The notes under the pieces: generated by a model
Told to the model about the DNA's origin: nothing
The model's database searches: none
The model's input: the letters and a program-made list of their open reading frames with translations, nothing else
NCBI GenBank assembly: GCA_000974665.1
Contig: BBSY01000005.1
Span: forward strand, 90,633-154,632
DNA: 64,000 bases
Origin: an alpha proteobacterium U9-1i
GTDB taxonomy: Bacteria; Pseudomonadota; Alphaproteobacteria; Caulobacterales; Aquidulcibacteraceae
Direction: 5' to 3'
Position numbers and translations under genes: made by a program
In this document: one piece after another, positions 41,198 to 49,945 of the stretch
Numbering within the stretch: position 1 is the first letter of the stretch
How the letters are laid out: every line of letters begins with the position of its first letter

Positions 41198-42630
41198 TCC
41201 TTCTTCGAGAACCGCGCCCGCAGGCCGGCGACGCTTACTTGGTCCACAACGCCCGCACGGAACACGCGCGTCGCCAGCGCCAGCACCAAGGCCGTCGCGG
41301 CGAACATCAAGGCCGCCATGCCGGCGATCTCCACCCAGCTGAGCCCCGAGGGCGCACGCACGAGCAACAAGAACGGCGTAAACAGCGGAAACCAACTCGC
41401 CGTTTCGATCAATGGCGCGTTGGGGTTATCAAGCGCAGGCGCGATGAGCATCATTGGCAACGCGAGCACGAGCGCCACTGGGCCGAGCAAGGTTTGCGCC
41501 TCTTGAATGCTCTCGCACAACGAGCCGAGCGCGAGGAACACCGCGCCGTACATGAGATAGCCGGCGAGAAATCCAATCCCGAACGCCGCAAGCAAGCGAG
41601 GCTCCAAGAACGCGGCCGCGATTTGGCCGACAAACGACTCACCCGCTTGGGCCACGGCCATGTTGAGCAACGACCCGCCGAGCGCCCCCCAAAATACGAA
41701 CAACGTCGCGCTCACGGCCGCGACGCCGATCAGCTTGCCAATCAAGATTTCAAGCGGCGTGACACTGGTGAGGATCGTGTCGAGAATCTTGTTCGACTTT
41801 TCTTCGATAACCCCAGTCAAAAGCATGTTCGCCGTTGAGAACACGACACTCCACAAGATGAACGAGAGCGCCAAGGCCGCATAGAACGGGGCGCGCTGTC
41901 GTAATGTCACTTCGCCCGTCCCCGCGCTTGGGCGCGGATCGAATTGCGCCAAACGCGGCGCGAACGCTTCAAGCCTGTCCGCCTCGAGCGGGTCGAGCCC
42001 CTGGGCGGCCAACGCCTCGCGGCGCATCGCCAGGCGCATCGCCGTGCGGGCGATCTGCGAGGGCTCCTCATGACTGAGATTGGTGCTCCAGTACTCAATC
42101 ACGGGGAGTTCCGCCTCGCGGCGAACGTTCACGACGCCGTACAGATCAGCACCGCCCGGCAGCTTCTGCGCGCGCACGAGGTAGGGCCGCAGCGCTTCAA
42201 TTTCCGGCGCGGGAGGGTCGACGAGAATGTAACGCGGCGAGCCTTGCGGAAAAGCTTGAAGCGCGCGAGGCGCACGCGCCGCCACAACCGCTCGCGCCGC
42301 CGCAATCGCGTTTGCGCGCTCGGCCTGCGCATCGAACGCCGCCAGCGTGTCGTTCAGCAGTGGCGGCGCCGCGGCCCCGACGTAGTTGGATATCTCGTCA
42401 CGCGCATCGTCACGAGCGCGCTTCTCGAAGGCGCCGCGCACCAAAGAGGCATCCTCGGCCCTGTCGGCCAGAATCGCCAGCACGCGCGGCGGCTCCGCCC
42501 GCGCAAGCAGCACCGGCGCGAAGATCAAAAGCGCGATCACCAAGGGTGCGGTGATCAGCGAGAGCCAAAAACCCCAAGCAGCGACGTACGCCAGATAATC
42601 GCGCCGCGCGACGAGGAGGATAGGGTGCAT
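41194..42630 (-). CDS. ABC-2 type transporter permease (NatB-like)
   Basis: A 478-residue membrane protein. One N-terminal segment (WGFWLSLITAPLVIALLIF), a periplasmic domain of about 180 residues, then five or six C-terminal segments with the NatB/YhaP hallmark VIEEKSNKILDTILTSVTPL preceding LIGKLIGVAAV. It partners the ATPase encoded upstream in an exporter related to NatAB Na+ efflux; the substrate is uncertain. The ATG at 42630 overlaps the ATPase TGA by one base (TGATG). Confidence 0.9.
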   Translation of the reverse strand: MHPILLVARRDYLAYVAAWGFWLSLITAPLVIALLIFAPVLLARAEPPRVLAILADRAEDASLVRGAFEKRARDDARDEISNYVGAAAPPLLNDTLAAFDAQAERANAIAAARAVVAARAPRALQAFPQGSPRYILVDPPAPEIEALRPYLVRAQKLPGGADLYGVVNVRREAELPVIEYWSTNLSHEEPSQIARTAMRLAMRREALAAQGLDPLEADRLEAFAPRLAQFDPRPSAGTGEVTLRQRAPFYAALALSFILWSVVFSTANMLLTGVIEEKSNKILDTILTSVTPLEILIGKLIGVAAVSATLFVFWGALGGSLLNMAVAQAGESFVGQIAAAFLEPRLLAAFGIGFLAGYLMYGAVFLALGSLCESIQEAQTLLGPVALVLALPMMLIAPALDNPNAPLIETASWFPLFTPFLLLVRAPSGLSWVEIAGMAALMFAATALVLALATRVFRAGVVDQVSVAGLRARFSKKD

Positions 42631-43565
42631 CAGCGCGCCTCTCCCGCCGCTTGCGCGCCGACAAGCGCCACGAACGCCTCGTGCAAACTCGCCCGCGCGG
42701 GCTCGAAAAGCGAAAGCGGTGCGCCGGCCTCGACGCACGCCGCAAGCAAGCGCCGCGAGCCGTCGCGACCCTCAAGCTCCGCGCGCCAGCGTTTGGCGCC
42801 GTGCTCCTCACGCTCGAAGGCGACGCGAAAACCTTTCGGCGCCAAAGCCGCGGCCAGATCGTAAGCGCCATCGGTTTCGAGAATCGCGACACTTGGCGCG
42901 AGCGCCAGAGCTTCGTTGACAGTGCCCTCAAACGCCCGCTTTCCGCCGGCGATCAAAAGGATTCGGTCACATAAGCGCTCCGCGTGTTCCATGATGTGCG
43001 TGGAGAAAATCACCGTACGGCCCGCTACGGCTTCGGCGCGGATTGTCTCCTCCAGCGTCCGCTGATTCACGGGATCGAGGCCGGAAAACGGTTCGTCGAA
43101 GATGATCAAATCCGGCTCGTGCGCGATGGCAGCCAACACTTGGACCTTCTGCGCCATGCCTTTGGAGAAAGTTTTGAGTTTTTTGCCGCGCACTTTGCCG
43201 AGGCCATGCGCCTCCAGCAGCGCATCCGCGCGCTTGAACGCCCGCGACGCCGATACGCCTTTAAGCCGCGCCAAATAGGCAATCGCGGCGCGTGCGCTCA
43301 TGTTCCGGTAGAGCCCGCGCTCCTCCGGCAAATAGCCGACGCGCTTCAGCACGTCGCGGGTGACCGGCCCACCGAACATTGAGATGCGCCCGGCGCTCGG
43401 CTTCAACACGCCCACCAGCATGCGCAAAGTGGACGACTTGCCCGCGCCATTGGGCCCCAGCACGCCATAGATAGAGCCCTTCGGCGCCTGGAACGTGAGA
43501 TCGTTCACGGCCAGCCTCGCGCGGTAGCGCTTCGCAAGCCCTTCTGCTTCCAGCGCGGCGTCCAT
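42630..43565 (-). CDS. ABC transporter ATP-binding protein (NatA-like)
   Basis: A 311-residue ATPase for the exporter. Walker A GPNGAGKSS at 37-45, Q-loop region GYLPEERGLYRNMS, signature FSKGM in place of LSGGQ, as usual for NatA types, Walker B LIIFDEPFSGLDP and a switch His in FSTHIMEHAERL. A C-terminal domain of about 80 residues follows. Start ATG 43565. Divergent from the YceI gene. Confidence 0.93.
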   Translation of the reverse strand: MDAALEAEGLAKRYRARLAVNDLTFQAPKGSIYGVLGPNGAGKSSTLRMLVGVLKPSAGRISMFGGPVTRDVLKRVGYLPEERGLYRNMSARAAIAYLARLKGVSASRAFKRADALLEAHGLGKVRGKKLKTFSKGMAQKVQVLAAIAHEPDLIIFDEPFSGLDPVNQRTLEETIRAEAVAGRTVIFSTHIMEHAERLCDRILLIAGGKRAFEGTVNEALALAPSVAILETDGAYDLAAALAPKGFRVAFEREEHGAKRWRAELEGRDGSRRLLAACVEAGAPLSLFEPARASLHEAFVALVGAQAAGEAR

Positions 43566-43713
43566 CGCCGGCAAGATCGCCGCCCGCGCCGGATATATCA
43601 AGCCGCATTGGTCGATTGATTGACGTCGGCGTGATCGGGTCCGAATTGCCGCGTTGGCTCTTGCTCCCCCGCCCTCGCGAGCGCTATTTCGGGCGATCTA
43701 GCAAGGAGCCAGC

Positions 43714-44328
43714 ATGCGCGTTCTCTTCACAGCTTTGGCGATGCTCGCGGTCGCGTGCGCCACACCGCAGGCAACCCAAGCGCAAGCGCAACCCGCGGCA
43801 CAGGTCCAGCAGTTTGTGCTCGATCCCGCACACACGCAGGTGGCGTTCTCGATCGAACGCTTTGGCTTCAATTACGTGCTCGGCCGTTTCGACACGATTG
43901 CCGGTAGTGTGAGCCTCGATCAAGCCAACCCTGAACGCAGCTCCGTCACTGCGACGATCCAAACCGCGAGCGTTTCGTCTGGCAACGCCACACGCGACGA
44001 GCATTTGCGCGCCGCGCGCTGGCTGGACGCCGCACAATTTCCGACAATGGAGTTTCGCTCGACCAGTGTGCGCCAAACCGGCGCGCAGACGGCGGAGGTC
44101 ATAGGCAACCTCACGCTCCACGGCATCACCGCGCCGGTAACGCTTACAGTGACGCTGAACCAAGTTGGCGCCAGCCCATCCAACGGCGCGCAGGCCGCAG
44201 GCTTTTCCGCCACAGGCACGCTTTCGCGCTCCGCCTTCGGCATCACCACTGCGGCCAACCTCATTGGCGATCAAGTGCGCATCACAATCGAAGCGCTCGG
44301 CCAAGCCGCCACCACGCCGGCGAACTGA
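43714..44328 (+). CDS. YceI family periplasmic protein
   Basis: A 204-residue exported lipocalin-like protein. Signal MRVLFTALAMLAVACATPQ, possibly a lipobox VACA. The YceI pattern is complete: FVLDPAHTQVAFSIERFGFN, FDTIAGSVSLDQANPERSSV, THDEHLR-like RDEHLRAARWLDAAQFPTME, GNLTLHGITAPVTLTVTLN and GTLSRSAFGI. YceI proteins bind polyisoprenoids such as quinones. The EVE gene starts 1 base after its stop. Confidence 0.92.
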   Translation: MRVLFTALAMLAVACATPQATQAQAQPAAQVQQFVLDPAHTQVAFSIERFGFNYVLGRFDTIAGSVSLDQANPERSSVTATIQTASVSSGNATRDEHLRAARWLDAAQFPTMEFRSTSVRQTGAQTAEVIGNLTLHGITAPVTLTVTLNQVGASPSNGAQAAGFSATGTLSRSAFGITTAANLIGDQVRITIEALGQAATTPAN

Positions 44329-44329
44329 G

Positions 44330-44740
44330 ATGGCGTACTGGCTGATAAAATCAGAACCCGACACCTGGTCGTGGGATCAGCACGTCAAAAAGGGCGTGGA
44401 CGTCTGGACGGGCGTGCGGAACCACCAGGCCAAGGCGCACCTCAATGCGATGAAAAAAGGCGACCGTGTCCTCTTCTACCATTCCGGCGAAGGCAAGGAG
44501 ATCGTGGGCATTAGTGAAGTGGTGAAGGAAGCTTATCCCGACGCCACCGACAAAACCGGCGCTTTCGTTTGCGTCGACGTGAAAGCCGTCGCGCCAGTGA
44601 AGACGCCAGTGACATTGAAGGCGATCAAAGGCGAGTCCAAGCTTGCCGACATGGTGCTGGTAAAGAATTCGCGCCTCTCGGTGCAGCCGGTGACGGCGGC
44701 GGAATGGGCGCTTGTGTCGAAGATGTCGGGCGTGAAATAG
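44330..44740 (+). CDS. EVE domain protein
   Basis: A 136-residue protein almost wholly an EVE domain: AYWLIKSEPDTWSWDQHVKK, VDVWTGVRNHQAKAHLNAMK, GDRVLFYHSGEGKEIVGISE. EVE/PUA-like folds bind modified nucleotides in DNA or RNA. ATG 44330 lies directly after the YceI stop (TGAGATG). An esterase gene follows after 8 bp, so the three may be one transcript. Confidence 0.93.
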   Translation: MAYWLIKSEPDTWSWDQHVKKGVDVWTGVRNHQAKAHLNAMKKGDRVLFYHSGEGKEIVGISEVVKEAYPDATDKTGAFVCVDVKAVAPVKTPVTLKAIKGESKLADMVLVKNSRLSVQPVTAAEWALVSKMSGVK

Positions 44741-44748
44741 TTGAGGCC

Positions 44749-45702
44749 ATGAGCCTCGACCCCAAGCTGTTCAGCGCCGATTCCATCCCCGCCGACACAA
44801 AAGCCGTCAACGAGGCAATCGTCGCGGCGATGACGGGCATGGCCGAATGGTGGGACGTTGGCGCCGCGAAAGTGCGGGCGGCGCGCGAGAGCGGCAACGG
44901 CCCGTTTCCGGTCGCGCCGAAATCGCCGCGCGCACGCTGGATCGAGATCGATGGCCCCCGCGGCAAGATCAAACTCCGCGCCGTCGCGCCGGAAACATCG
45001 CGCGGCGTGTATCTGCATATTCACGGCGGCGGCCACGTGCTCGGCGCGGCGGATCAGCAGGATCGCCTGCTCGAACACATCGCCGACGGCACGCACCTCA
45101 CGGCGCTCAGCGTCGAATACCGGCTGGCGCCTGAAAACCCCTTCCCCGCCGGGCCGGACGATTGTGAAGCGGCCGCACTTTGGGTGTCGCAGCATCTAGC
45201 TGACTTTGGCGGCGCTAAGCTGGCGATCGGCGGCGAAAGCGCGGGCGCGCACCTCGCAGCGCTGACGATCCTACGCCTGCGCGACAAACATGGGCTGACG
45301 CCATTTCATGCCGCCAACCTCGTGTTCGGCGTGTTCGACCTCGGCATGACGCCAAGCGCGCGTCGATTTGGCGATGAGCGCTTGATCTTGCGCACGGTTG
45401 ATATCGAACAATTTGGCGAAGCATTTTTGCCGGGCGTCAGCCGCGAGAAGCGGCGCGCGCCAACATACTCTCCGCTCTACGCCGATCTCAGCGGCCTCTG
45501 CCCCGCGCTCTTCACCATCGGCACGCGCGACGCGCTTTTGGACGATAGCTTGTTCATGCATTCGCGATGGGTCGCCGCCGGCAATTCCGGCGAGCTCGCG
45601 ATTTATCCTGGCGCGTGCCACGGCTTCATCGCGTTTCCGTGCGCGCAGACCTTCGCATCACTGAAGCAGCAGGCGACGTTCCTGAACGACGTATTGGCTT
45701 AG
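44749..45702 (+). CDS. Alpha/beta hydrolase, HSL-type esterase
   Basis: A 317-residue esterase of the hormone-sensitive-lipase class. Oxyanion motif HIHGGGHVLG, nucleophile IGGESAGAHLA, acid Asp in GTRDALLDDS and His in YPGACHGFI make a complete active site. YRLAPENPFPAGPDDC is typical of the class. Cytoplasmic; short acyl esters likely. ATG 44749 has TTGAGG before it. The stop is next to the convergent DUF1801 gene. Confidence 0.92.
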   Translation: MSLDPKLFSADSIPADTKAVNEAIVAAMTGMAEWWDVGAAKVRAARESGNGPFPVAPKSPRARWIEIDGPRGKIKLRAVAPETSRGVYLHIHGGGHVLGAADQQDRLLEHIADGTHLTALSVEYRLAPENPFPAGPDDCEAAALWVSQHLADFGGAKLAIGGESAGAHLAALTILRLRDKHGLTPFHAANLVFGVFDLGMTPSARRFGDERLILRTVDIEQFGEAFLPGVSREKRRAPTYSPLYADLSGLCPALFTIGTRDALLDDSLFMHSRWVAAGNSGELAIYPGACHGFIAFPCAQTFASLKQQATFLNDVLA

Positions 45703-45703
45703 G

Positions 45704-46102
45704 TCACGGATACTTCTTGGCCATTGCGTTCCAACCGTTGACGACGATTTTGCGCAAAACGCTTTCGTCAATATCAGCCAGCTTGTTGATGTAGAGGCAG
45801 CTCCGCCCCGTCTTGTGCTTGCCGAGCTTCTTCATCAGCGGTTCGTTTTCGTATCCATCCATGATGTAGAGAACCAGATTGGCTTTGCGCGGGCTAAAGC
45901 CGATGCGCGGCCATTTGCCGGTCGGGCCGTCATATTCGCCATAGCCAACGATCGTTGGGCCCCACAGGGCAGGCTTTTCGCCGCTGACGTCGCGCATCAG
46001 CTTATCCACGGCCTTGGCGTCCTTGCGGCGCGTTTCATCATCAACGGCTGCCAGGAATTGCGAGACGGACGCCTTCGTTTTCTGAGTCTTGGCTTCGGCC
46101 AT
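45704..46102 (-). CDS. DUF1801 family protein coupled to TIR gene
   Basis: A 132-residue cytoplasmic protein with the DUF1801 pattern (VSQFLAAVDDETRRKDAKAV, GPTIVGYGEYDGPTGKWPRI, GFSPRKANLVLYIMDGYENE, KTGRSCLYINKLADID). Some relatives are iron-chaperone-like, but no function is proved. Its ATG at 46102 follows the TAG of the TIR gene with no space, so the two are translationally coupled. Confidence 0.85.
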   Translation of the reverse strand: MAEAKTQKTKASVSQFLAAVDDETRRKDAKAVDKLMRDVSGEKPALWGPTIVGYGEYDGPTGKWPRIGFSPRKANLVLYIMDGYENEPLMKKLGKHKTGRSCLYINKLADIDESVLRKIVVNGWNAMAKKYP

Positions 46103-46846
46103 CTATTTCCTCAGCGCATCGAGCGCGCGGCAGAAGGCGCCGGGCGCGTTGCCTTGATCGCACGCCATGCCGCCCATCGCGAAGATGAAAATGATGAGCC
46201 CGACCAGCGGGAAGATCACACCGATGGCGCGGGTGATGAACATCGAGAGCGAGAACGAGGATTTTTCGCGCGCCGCCGACGCAGGCGCCCGTTCGTCCTC
46301 ATTATCATCGCTGGCGCCGCCGCCGATTTCGATGCTGCCGCCGCCGCGTTCACCGACATGGATGTTCACGTTCTCCATGGTCACGCCTTGCAGCTTGATG
46401 CCCGGCGCTTCGAAATGTGTCGGGCGCGGCGCAAGCGGGATCGGCTCGCTGCGCACGATCGCTTGCACAACGCCGAGAAAATGCTGCAAGCGCGGATCGT
46501 CCGCGCCGCCGCTCCACGCCGCGAGATCGGCGTATTGCGTTTCACCAAACCCAAGCGGCGGCGACACGAGGTCAAGCCGCACCGGCGCGAGGATTTTGCG
46601 CGCCTGGCCGTGCGTCGCCTCCTCCATCACCCACGCGCCTTGCTCGGGATCGATGCTATCAGTCGTCCACACCGCGACGACGCATTTCGCGGCGGCGAGC
46701 TGTTTCGCAATCTCCCCGCGCCACGACGTCGACGGCTGAATGCCCTCGTCCCACCAAACATCGAGCCCCGTCGCGCGGAGGTGCTCCACCAACGGCCGCA
46801 CCCGGTCCGCGTCGGATTTTTTGTAAGAGATGAAAACGTCGGCCAT
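46103..46846 (-). CDS. TIR domain protein with C-terminal membrane anchor
   Basis: A 247-residue protein. The TIR domain (1-135) has DVFISYKKSDADRVRPLVEH, GLDVWWDEGI and WVMEEATHG; Glu76, four residues after Trp72, is at the position of the catalytic Glu of NAD-cleaving TIRs. A linker with a Gly-rich patch (GERGGGSIEIGGGASD) leads to a membrane segment at about 206-227 (TRAIGVIFPLVGLIIFIFAM) and a short tail with two Cys. So the TIR domain should sit at the cytoplasmic face. Family knowledge: bacterial TIRs act in immunity or as NADases. Abuts the DUF1801 gene and is divergent from an AT-rich gene. Confidence 0.88.
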   Translation of the reverse strand: MADVFISYKKSDADRVRPLVEHLRATGLDVWWDEGIQPSTSWRGEIAKQLAAAKCVVAVWTTDSIDPEQGAWVMEEATHGQARKILAPVRLDLVSPPLGFGETQYADLAAWSGGADDPRLQHFLGVVQAIVRSEPIPLAPRPTHFEAPGIKLQGVTMENVNIHVGERGGGSIEIGGGASDDNEDERAPASAAREKSSFSLSMFITRAIGVIFPLVGLIIFIFAMGGMACDQGNAPGAFCRALDALRK

Positions 46847-46953
46847 GCGCTCCCTCCGCGCCGCGTTCTAGCGAAATGCCACAAGACGCGAACCTGAATT
46901 ACTTGTCAGACGCGTTGTCGCCACTACCTTGGACGACATGAGCGGAGGATATT

Positions 46954-47412
46954 GTGAGTGGAAGTGCTCCAGAGTGGATAAGCGCCGCCGCGACAACTCT
47001 TGCAGCGATCGCGGCTGTCGCCGCTGGCGCAACCGCGTTCTTGCAGTGGCATGCCACGAGAGAACAGACACGCGCGTCGCTCTTCAGCGAAAAATACGCC
47101 GCGTACAAAGTCTTTAAAGATCAAATACAGAGAGCGCAGTTGAATGAGGGTTCATTTGGAGACGCTCAAGCAGCGCAGGACACAGCACACAAGCTGCGCT
47201 TTTTGTTCTCAACGAGGCTAATGCGCGAAGTTGACGAGGTGCTTCGGCTCACTTGGAAGGTGGTCGAAGAGCGACAACTGAGCAGTGACAACGGGCAGCG
47301 AAAGGGCGGCCCCCACTACGACGCGATGGCGGCCGCCGTGAAGCAACTTCGCCCCAGACTGCAAGGCCTCGATACACTGTTCCAAAGGGAGCTTAGTCAC
47401 TCCCCTGATTGA
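46954..47412 (+). CDS. N-terminally membrane-anchored protein, AT-rich
   Basis: A 152-residue protein, not recognised. After a short start (MSGSAPEWISAAATTLAAIA) a single membrane segment runs to about residue 30, then about 120 helical charged residues on the cytoplasmic side, including YAAYKVFKDQIQRAQ and STRLMREVDEVLRLTWK. The GTG at 46954 has GGAGG at 46944-46948. Base composition differs: 57 of 120 bases in 47101-47220 are G or C (48%) against about 65% nearby, suggesting acquisition. It is divergent from the TIR gene across 107 bp. Confidence 0.7.
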   Translation: MSGSAPEWISAAATTLAAIAAVAAGATAFLQWHATREQTRASLFSEKYAAYKVFKDQIQRAQLNEGSFGDAQAAQDTAHKLRFLFSTRLMREVDEVLRLTWKVVEERQLSSDNGQRKGGPHYDAMAAAVKQLRPRLQGLDTLFQRELSHSPD

Positions 47413-47576
47413 ACGAGGCCTCCGCCGCCGCCGCAATTTGCCGCCGACCCGCGCGCCAGCAACTCGGCAAGAAGGTCGCCCCAACCTATTGCAAGGCCTC
47501 GCCGATCTTCGAAGGCCATTAGACGTTGGTCCAGCTCAAGGAGTTGCGGTTCGGTGAGCGAGACTGGGCCGAACAC
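47397..47576 (-). CDS. Possible small protein coupled to pntB
   Basis: A 59-codon open frame starting with GTG one base after the pntB TGA (TGACGTG) and ending with TGA at 47397. Predicted protein: FGPVSLTEPQLLELDQRLMA, a helix-like stretch, then WGDLLAELLARGSAANCGGG and a Gly run. No family is recognised. It overlaps the convergent gene by 16 bp. It could be spurious; location directly after pntB is the main support. Confidence 0.35.
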   Translation of the reverse strand: MFGPVSLTEPQLLELDQRLMAFEDRRGLAIGWGDLLAELLARGSAANCGGGGGLVQSGE

Positions 47577-47577
47577 G

Positions 47578-48978
47578 TCACAACCCCTTCACGATCTCGT
47601 CCGTCATTTTCTTCGCATCGCCGAACAGCATCATCGTGTTGTCGCGGAAGAAGAGTTCGTTCTCGACGCCGGCATAGCCGCTGCCCATGCCGCGCTTGAT
47701 GAACAGCACCGTCTTGGCCTTTTCGACGTCAAGGATGGGCATGCCGAAGATCGGGCTTTTTGGATCGGTTTTCGCGGACGGATTGGTCACGTCGTTGGCG
47801 CCGATCACGTAGGCGACGTCGGCTTGGCTGAACTCGTTGTTGATGTCCTCAAGCTCGAACACTTCGTCGTACGGCACGTTGGCTTCCGCGAGCAGCACGT
47901 TCATGTGTCCCGGCATGCGGCCGGCGACGGGGTGGATGGCGTATTTCACCTCGACGCCTTCCTTCTTCAGCATGTCGGCCAATTCGCGCACGCTGTGCTG
48001 CGCTTGCGCGACGGCCATGCCGTAGCCCGGCACGATGATCACCTTGCTCGCGTTCTTCATGATGAAAGCCGCGTCGTCGGCCGAACCTTGCTTCACCGGC
48101 CGCGTTTCCTTTGCGCCCGCAACCGCCGCGCCATCCGCCGCGCCGAAGCCGCCGAGGATGACGCTGATGAAGCTGCGGTTCATGCCTTTGCACATGATGT
48201 AGCTGAGGATCGCGCCCGACGAGCCAACCAGCGCGCCAGTGATGATCAAAGCCACGTTTTCGAGTGTGAAGCCAAGCGCGGCTGCGGCCCATCCCGAATA
48301 GGAATTGAGCATCGACACAACGACTGGCATGTCGGCGCCGCCGATGGGAATGATCAAAGTTATGCCGATCAACAGCGACAGGCCGACGATCGCCCAGAAA
48401 TGCCATTTCGTGGCGCCGCCATCCTGCACCATCGTCACCACAAGCAGCGCGATGCCGGCGGCGATCAGAATGTTGACCAGATGCCGCGCCGGCAGAATGA
48501 TCGGCGCGCCGCTCATATTGCCGTTAAGCTTGGCGAAGGCGATCACCGAGCCCGTGAACGTGACAGCGCCGATGGCCGCGCCGAGCGACAACTCGATCAG
48601 CGACTGCATATGGATGTGAGCGCCTTCGGCGATGCCAAAACTATCCGGCGCGTAGAACGCCGCGCACGCCACCGCGACCGCCGCCAAGCCGACCAGCGAG
48701 TGGAACGCCGCCACAAGCTGCGGCATCTCCGTCATCTTGATCGAGCGCGCGATCACCGCGCCAACGCCGCCGCCGATCACCACCGCGGCAAGGATCAAGC
48801 CGATGGTCGTGCCGTCGAGTTCGACCGAGAGCAGCGTCGTGCCAATGGCGATCGCCATGCCGAGCATGCCGAAATTGTTGCCCTGGCGGCTCGTCTCGGG
48901 GCTCGACAGCCCGCGCAACGCCAGAATGAACAGCACCCCGGACACGAGGTACAAAACCGCAGCGAGATCGGCCGTCAT
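47578..48978 (-). CDS. pntB: NAD(P) transhydrogenase subunit beta
   Basis: A 466-residue inner-membrane subunit of the proton-translocating transhydrogenase, which makes NADPH from NADH using proton motive force. N-terminal membrane segments (about 9, e.g. ADLAAVLYLVSGVLFILALR and IAIGTTLLSVELDGTTIGLI) are followed by the NADP(H)-binding domain III with VIIVPGYGMAVAQAQHSVRE and IGANDVTNPSAKTDPKSPI. Length is as usual. It is the last large gene of the pnt operon, after a gene of unknown function. Confidence 0.97.
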   Translation of the reverse strand: MTADLAAVLYLVSGVLFILALRGLSSPETSRQGNNFGMLGMAIAIGTTLLSVELDGTTIGLILAAVVIGGGVGAVIARSIKMTEMPQLVAAFHSLVGLAAVAVACAAFYAPDSFGIAEGAHIHMQSLIELSLGAAIGAVTFTGSVIAFAKLNGNMSGAPIILPARHLVNILIAAGIALLVVTMVQDGGATKWHFWAIVGLSLLIGITLIIPIGGADMPVVVSMLNSYSGWAAAALGFTLENVALIITGALVGSSGAILSYIMCKGMNRSFISVILGGFGAADGAAVAGAKETRPVKQGSADDAAFIMKNASKVIIVPGYGMAVAQAQHSVRELADMLKKEGVEVKYAIHPVAGRMPGHMNVLLAEANVPYDEVFELEDINNEFSQADVAYVIGANDVTNPSAKTDPKSPIFGMPILDVEKAKTVLFIKRGMGSGYAGVENELFFRDNTMMLFGDAKKMTDEIVKGL

Positions 48979-48996
48979 GGGAGCCCCTTTGCCCTT

Positions 48997-49617
48997 TTAT
49001 CTTTGTCTGCGCCAACGCGACCAGCCTGACAGCAGGGTCAAAGCGGGCGCTGCGAAAAACACCAAAGCGGCCAGCCACACGGGCCAGTCGCGCACTTCCG
49101 TCGCATCAAGGAACGCGAGTAAATTTCCGACGATCGGTACGAAAGCGAGGAAGAAGCCGACAAACGCCGACGGCCATGCGCTCCAACCAAAATTGTGTTG
49201 GATCCATTCGCTGACGAACGTGATCTGCAGCAAGCACAGCCCCACCCAGACCAGGGCGATCAAGCATCCCACGCCGACGATACGTTGCGCACTGATTGAG
49301 AACCGCCGCATCTCTTCGCGCGCACGGACACGGTCGAAGGTTTGCGCGCTCGGCGCATAGCTTGATTCTTCTTCGATCAGGCCAGCGCGCGCGCGCATCG
49401 CGGTCTGGCGCAGATCGTCGTCGTTGACGGCGCCATCTTCGCCGGCGTTGAGCACGTCCGCCTCGAACGCCTCGACCGCCACGTGCAGAGCGATGATGGC
49501 GCGCGGCCGCGCCGCGCCGACGCGCCATGCTTCGAGAAACCGGCGCATGAAGGCTTCGGCCGAAAGCCGGCCGTCGAGATAAGCATCAAGAAGGGCGCGC
49601 CAATCGGCTGGCGTCAT
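48997..49617 (-). CDS. Hypothetical membrane protein inserted in the pnt operon
   Basis: A 206-residue protein. The N-terminal 90 residues are soluble and helical (MTPADWRALLDAYLDGRLSA, EAFMRRFLEAWR), weakly reminiscent of colicin-D-type immunity proteins, but this is only a likeness. The C-terminal half has three hydrophobic segments (GVGCLIALVWVGLCLLQITF; AFVGFFLAFVPIVGNLLAFL; WLAALVFFAAPALTLLS). It lies between pntAB and pntB, with one base between its stop region and neighbours on either side being short, so it is in the same transcript. Confidence 0.75.
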   Translation of the reverse strand: MTPADWRALLDAYLDGRLSAEAFMRRFLEAWRVGAARPRAIIALHVAVEAFEADVLNAGEDGAVNDDDLRQTAMRARAGLIEEESSYAPSAQTFDRVRAREEMRRFSISAQRIVGVGCLIALVWVGLCLLQITFVSEWIQHNFGWSAWPSAFVGFFLAFVPIVGNLLAFLDATEVRDWPVWLAALVFFAAPALTLLSGWSRWRRQR

Positions 49618-49618
49618 C

Positions 49619-49930
49619 TCACTTCGCTTTTTCTTTTTTCTTGTACATCGCCAGCATGCGCTGAGTGACGAGGAAGCCGCCGAAGATGTTCACGGCGGCG
49701 AGCCCCGCGGCCAGAGCGCCGGCGCCCTTGGCGACCCAGCCGCCTTCCACCAAAGCGCTGGCGGCGGCGGCGATGAGCGCGCCGACGATGATCACCGAGG
49801 AGATCGCGTTGGTGACCGCCATCAGCGGCGTGTGCAAAGCCGGCGTCACCGACCAGACCACGTAATAGCCGACGAAGATCGCCAGCACGAAGATGGCCAA
49901 ATAGAAAATGAAGGGATCGACGGCTTCCAT
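49619..49930 (-). CDS. pntAB: NAD(P) transhydrogenase subunit alpha part 2
   Basis: A 103-residue inner-membrane subunit with three hydrophobic segments ([60 protein letters not shown]) and the family's [16 protein letters not shown]. In alphaproteobacteria the alpha subunit is split into a soluble part 1 and this membrane part 2. Its stop is next to the start of the 48997 membrane gene. Confidence 0.95.
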   Translation of the reverse strand: MEAVDPFIFYLAIFVLAIFVGYYVVWSVTPALHTPLMAVTNAISSVIIVGALIAAAASALVEGGWVAKGAGALAAGLAAVNIFGGFLVTQRMLAMYKKKEKAK

Positions 49931-49945
49931 GACCAGCGCCTCTGT

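Noticed and set aside
47554..49029. A 491-codon open frame on the plus strand opposite pntB
   Set aside because: It is His/Arg/Asp-rich nonsense typical of antisense shadows in GC-rich DNA; pntB on the other strand is unmistakable.
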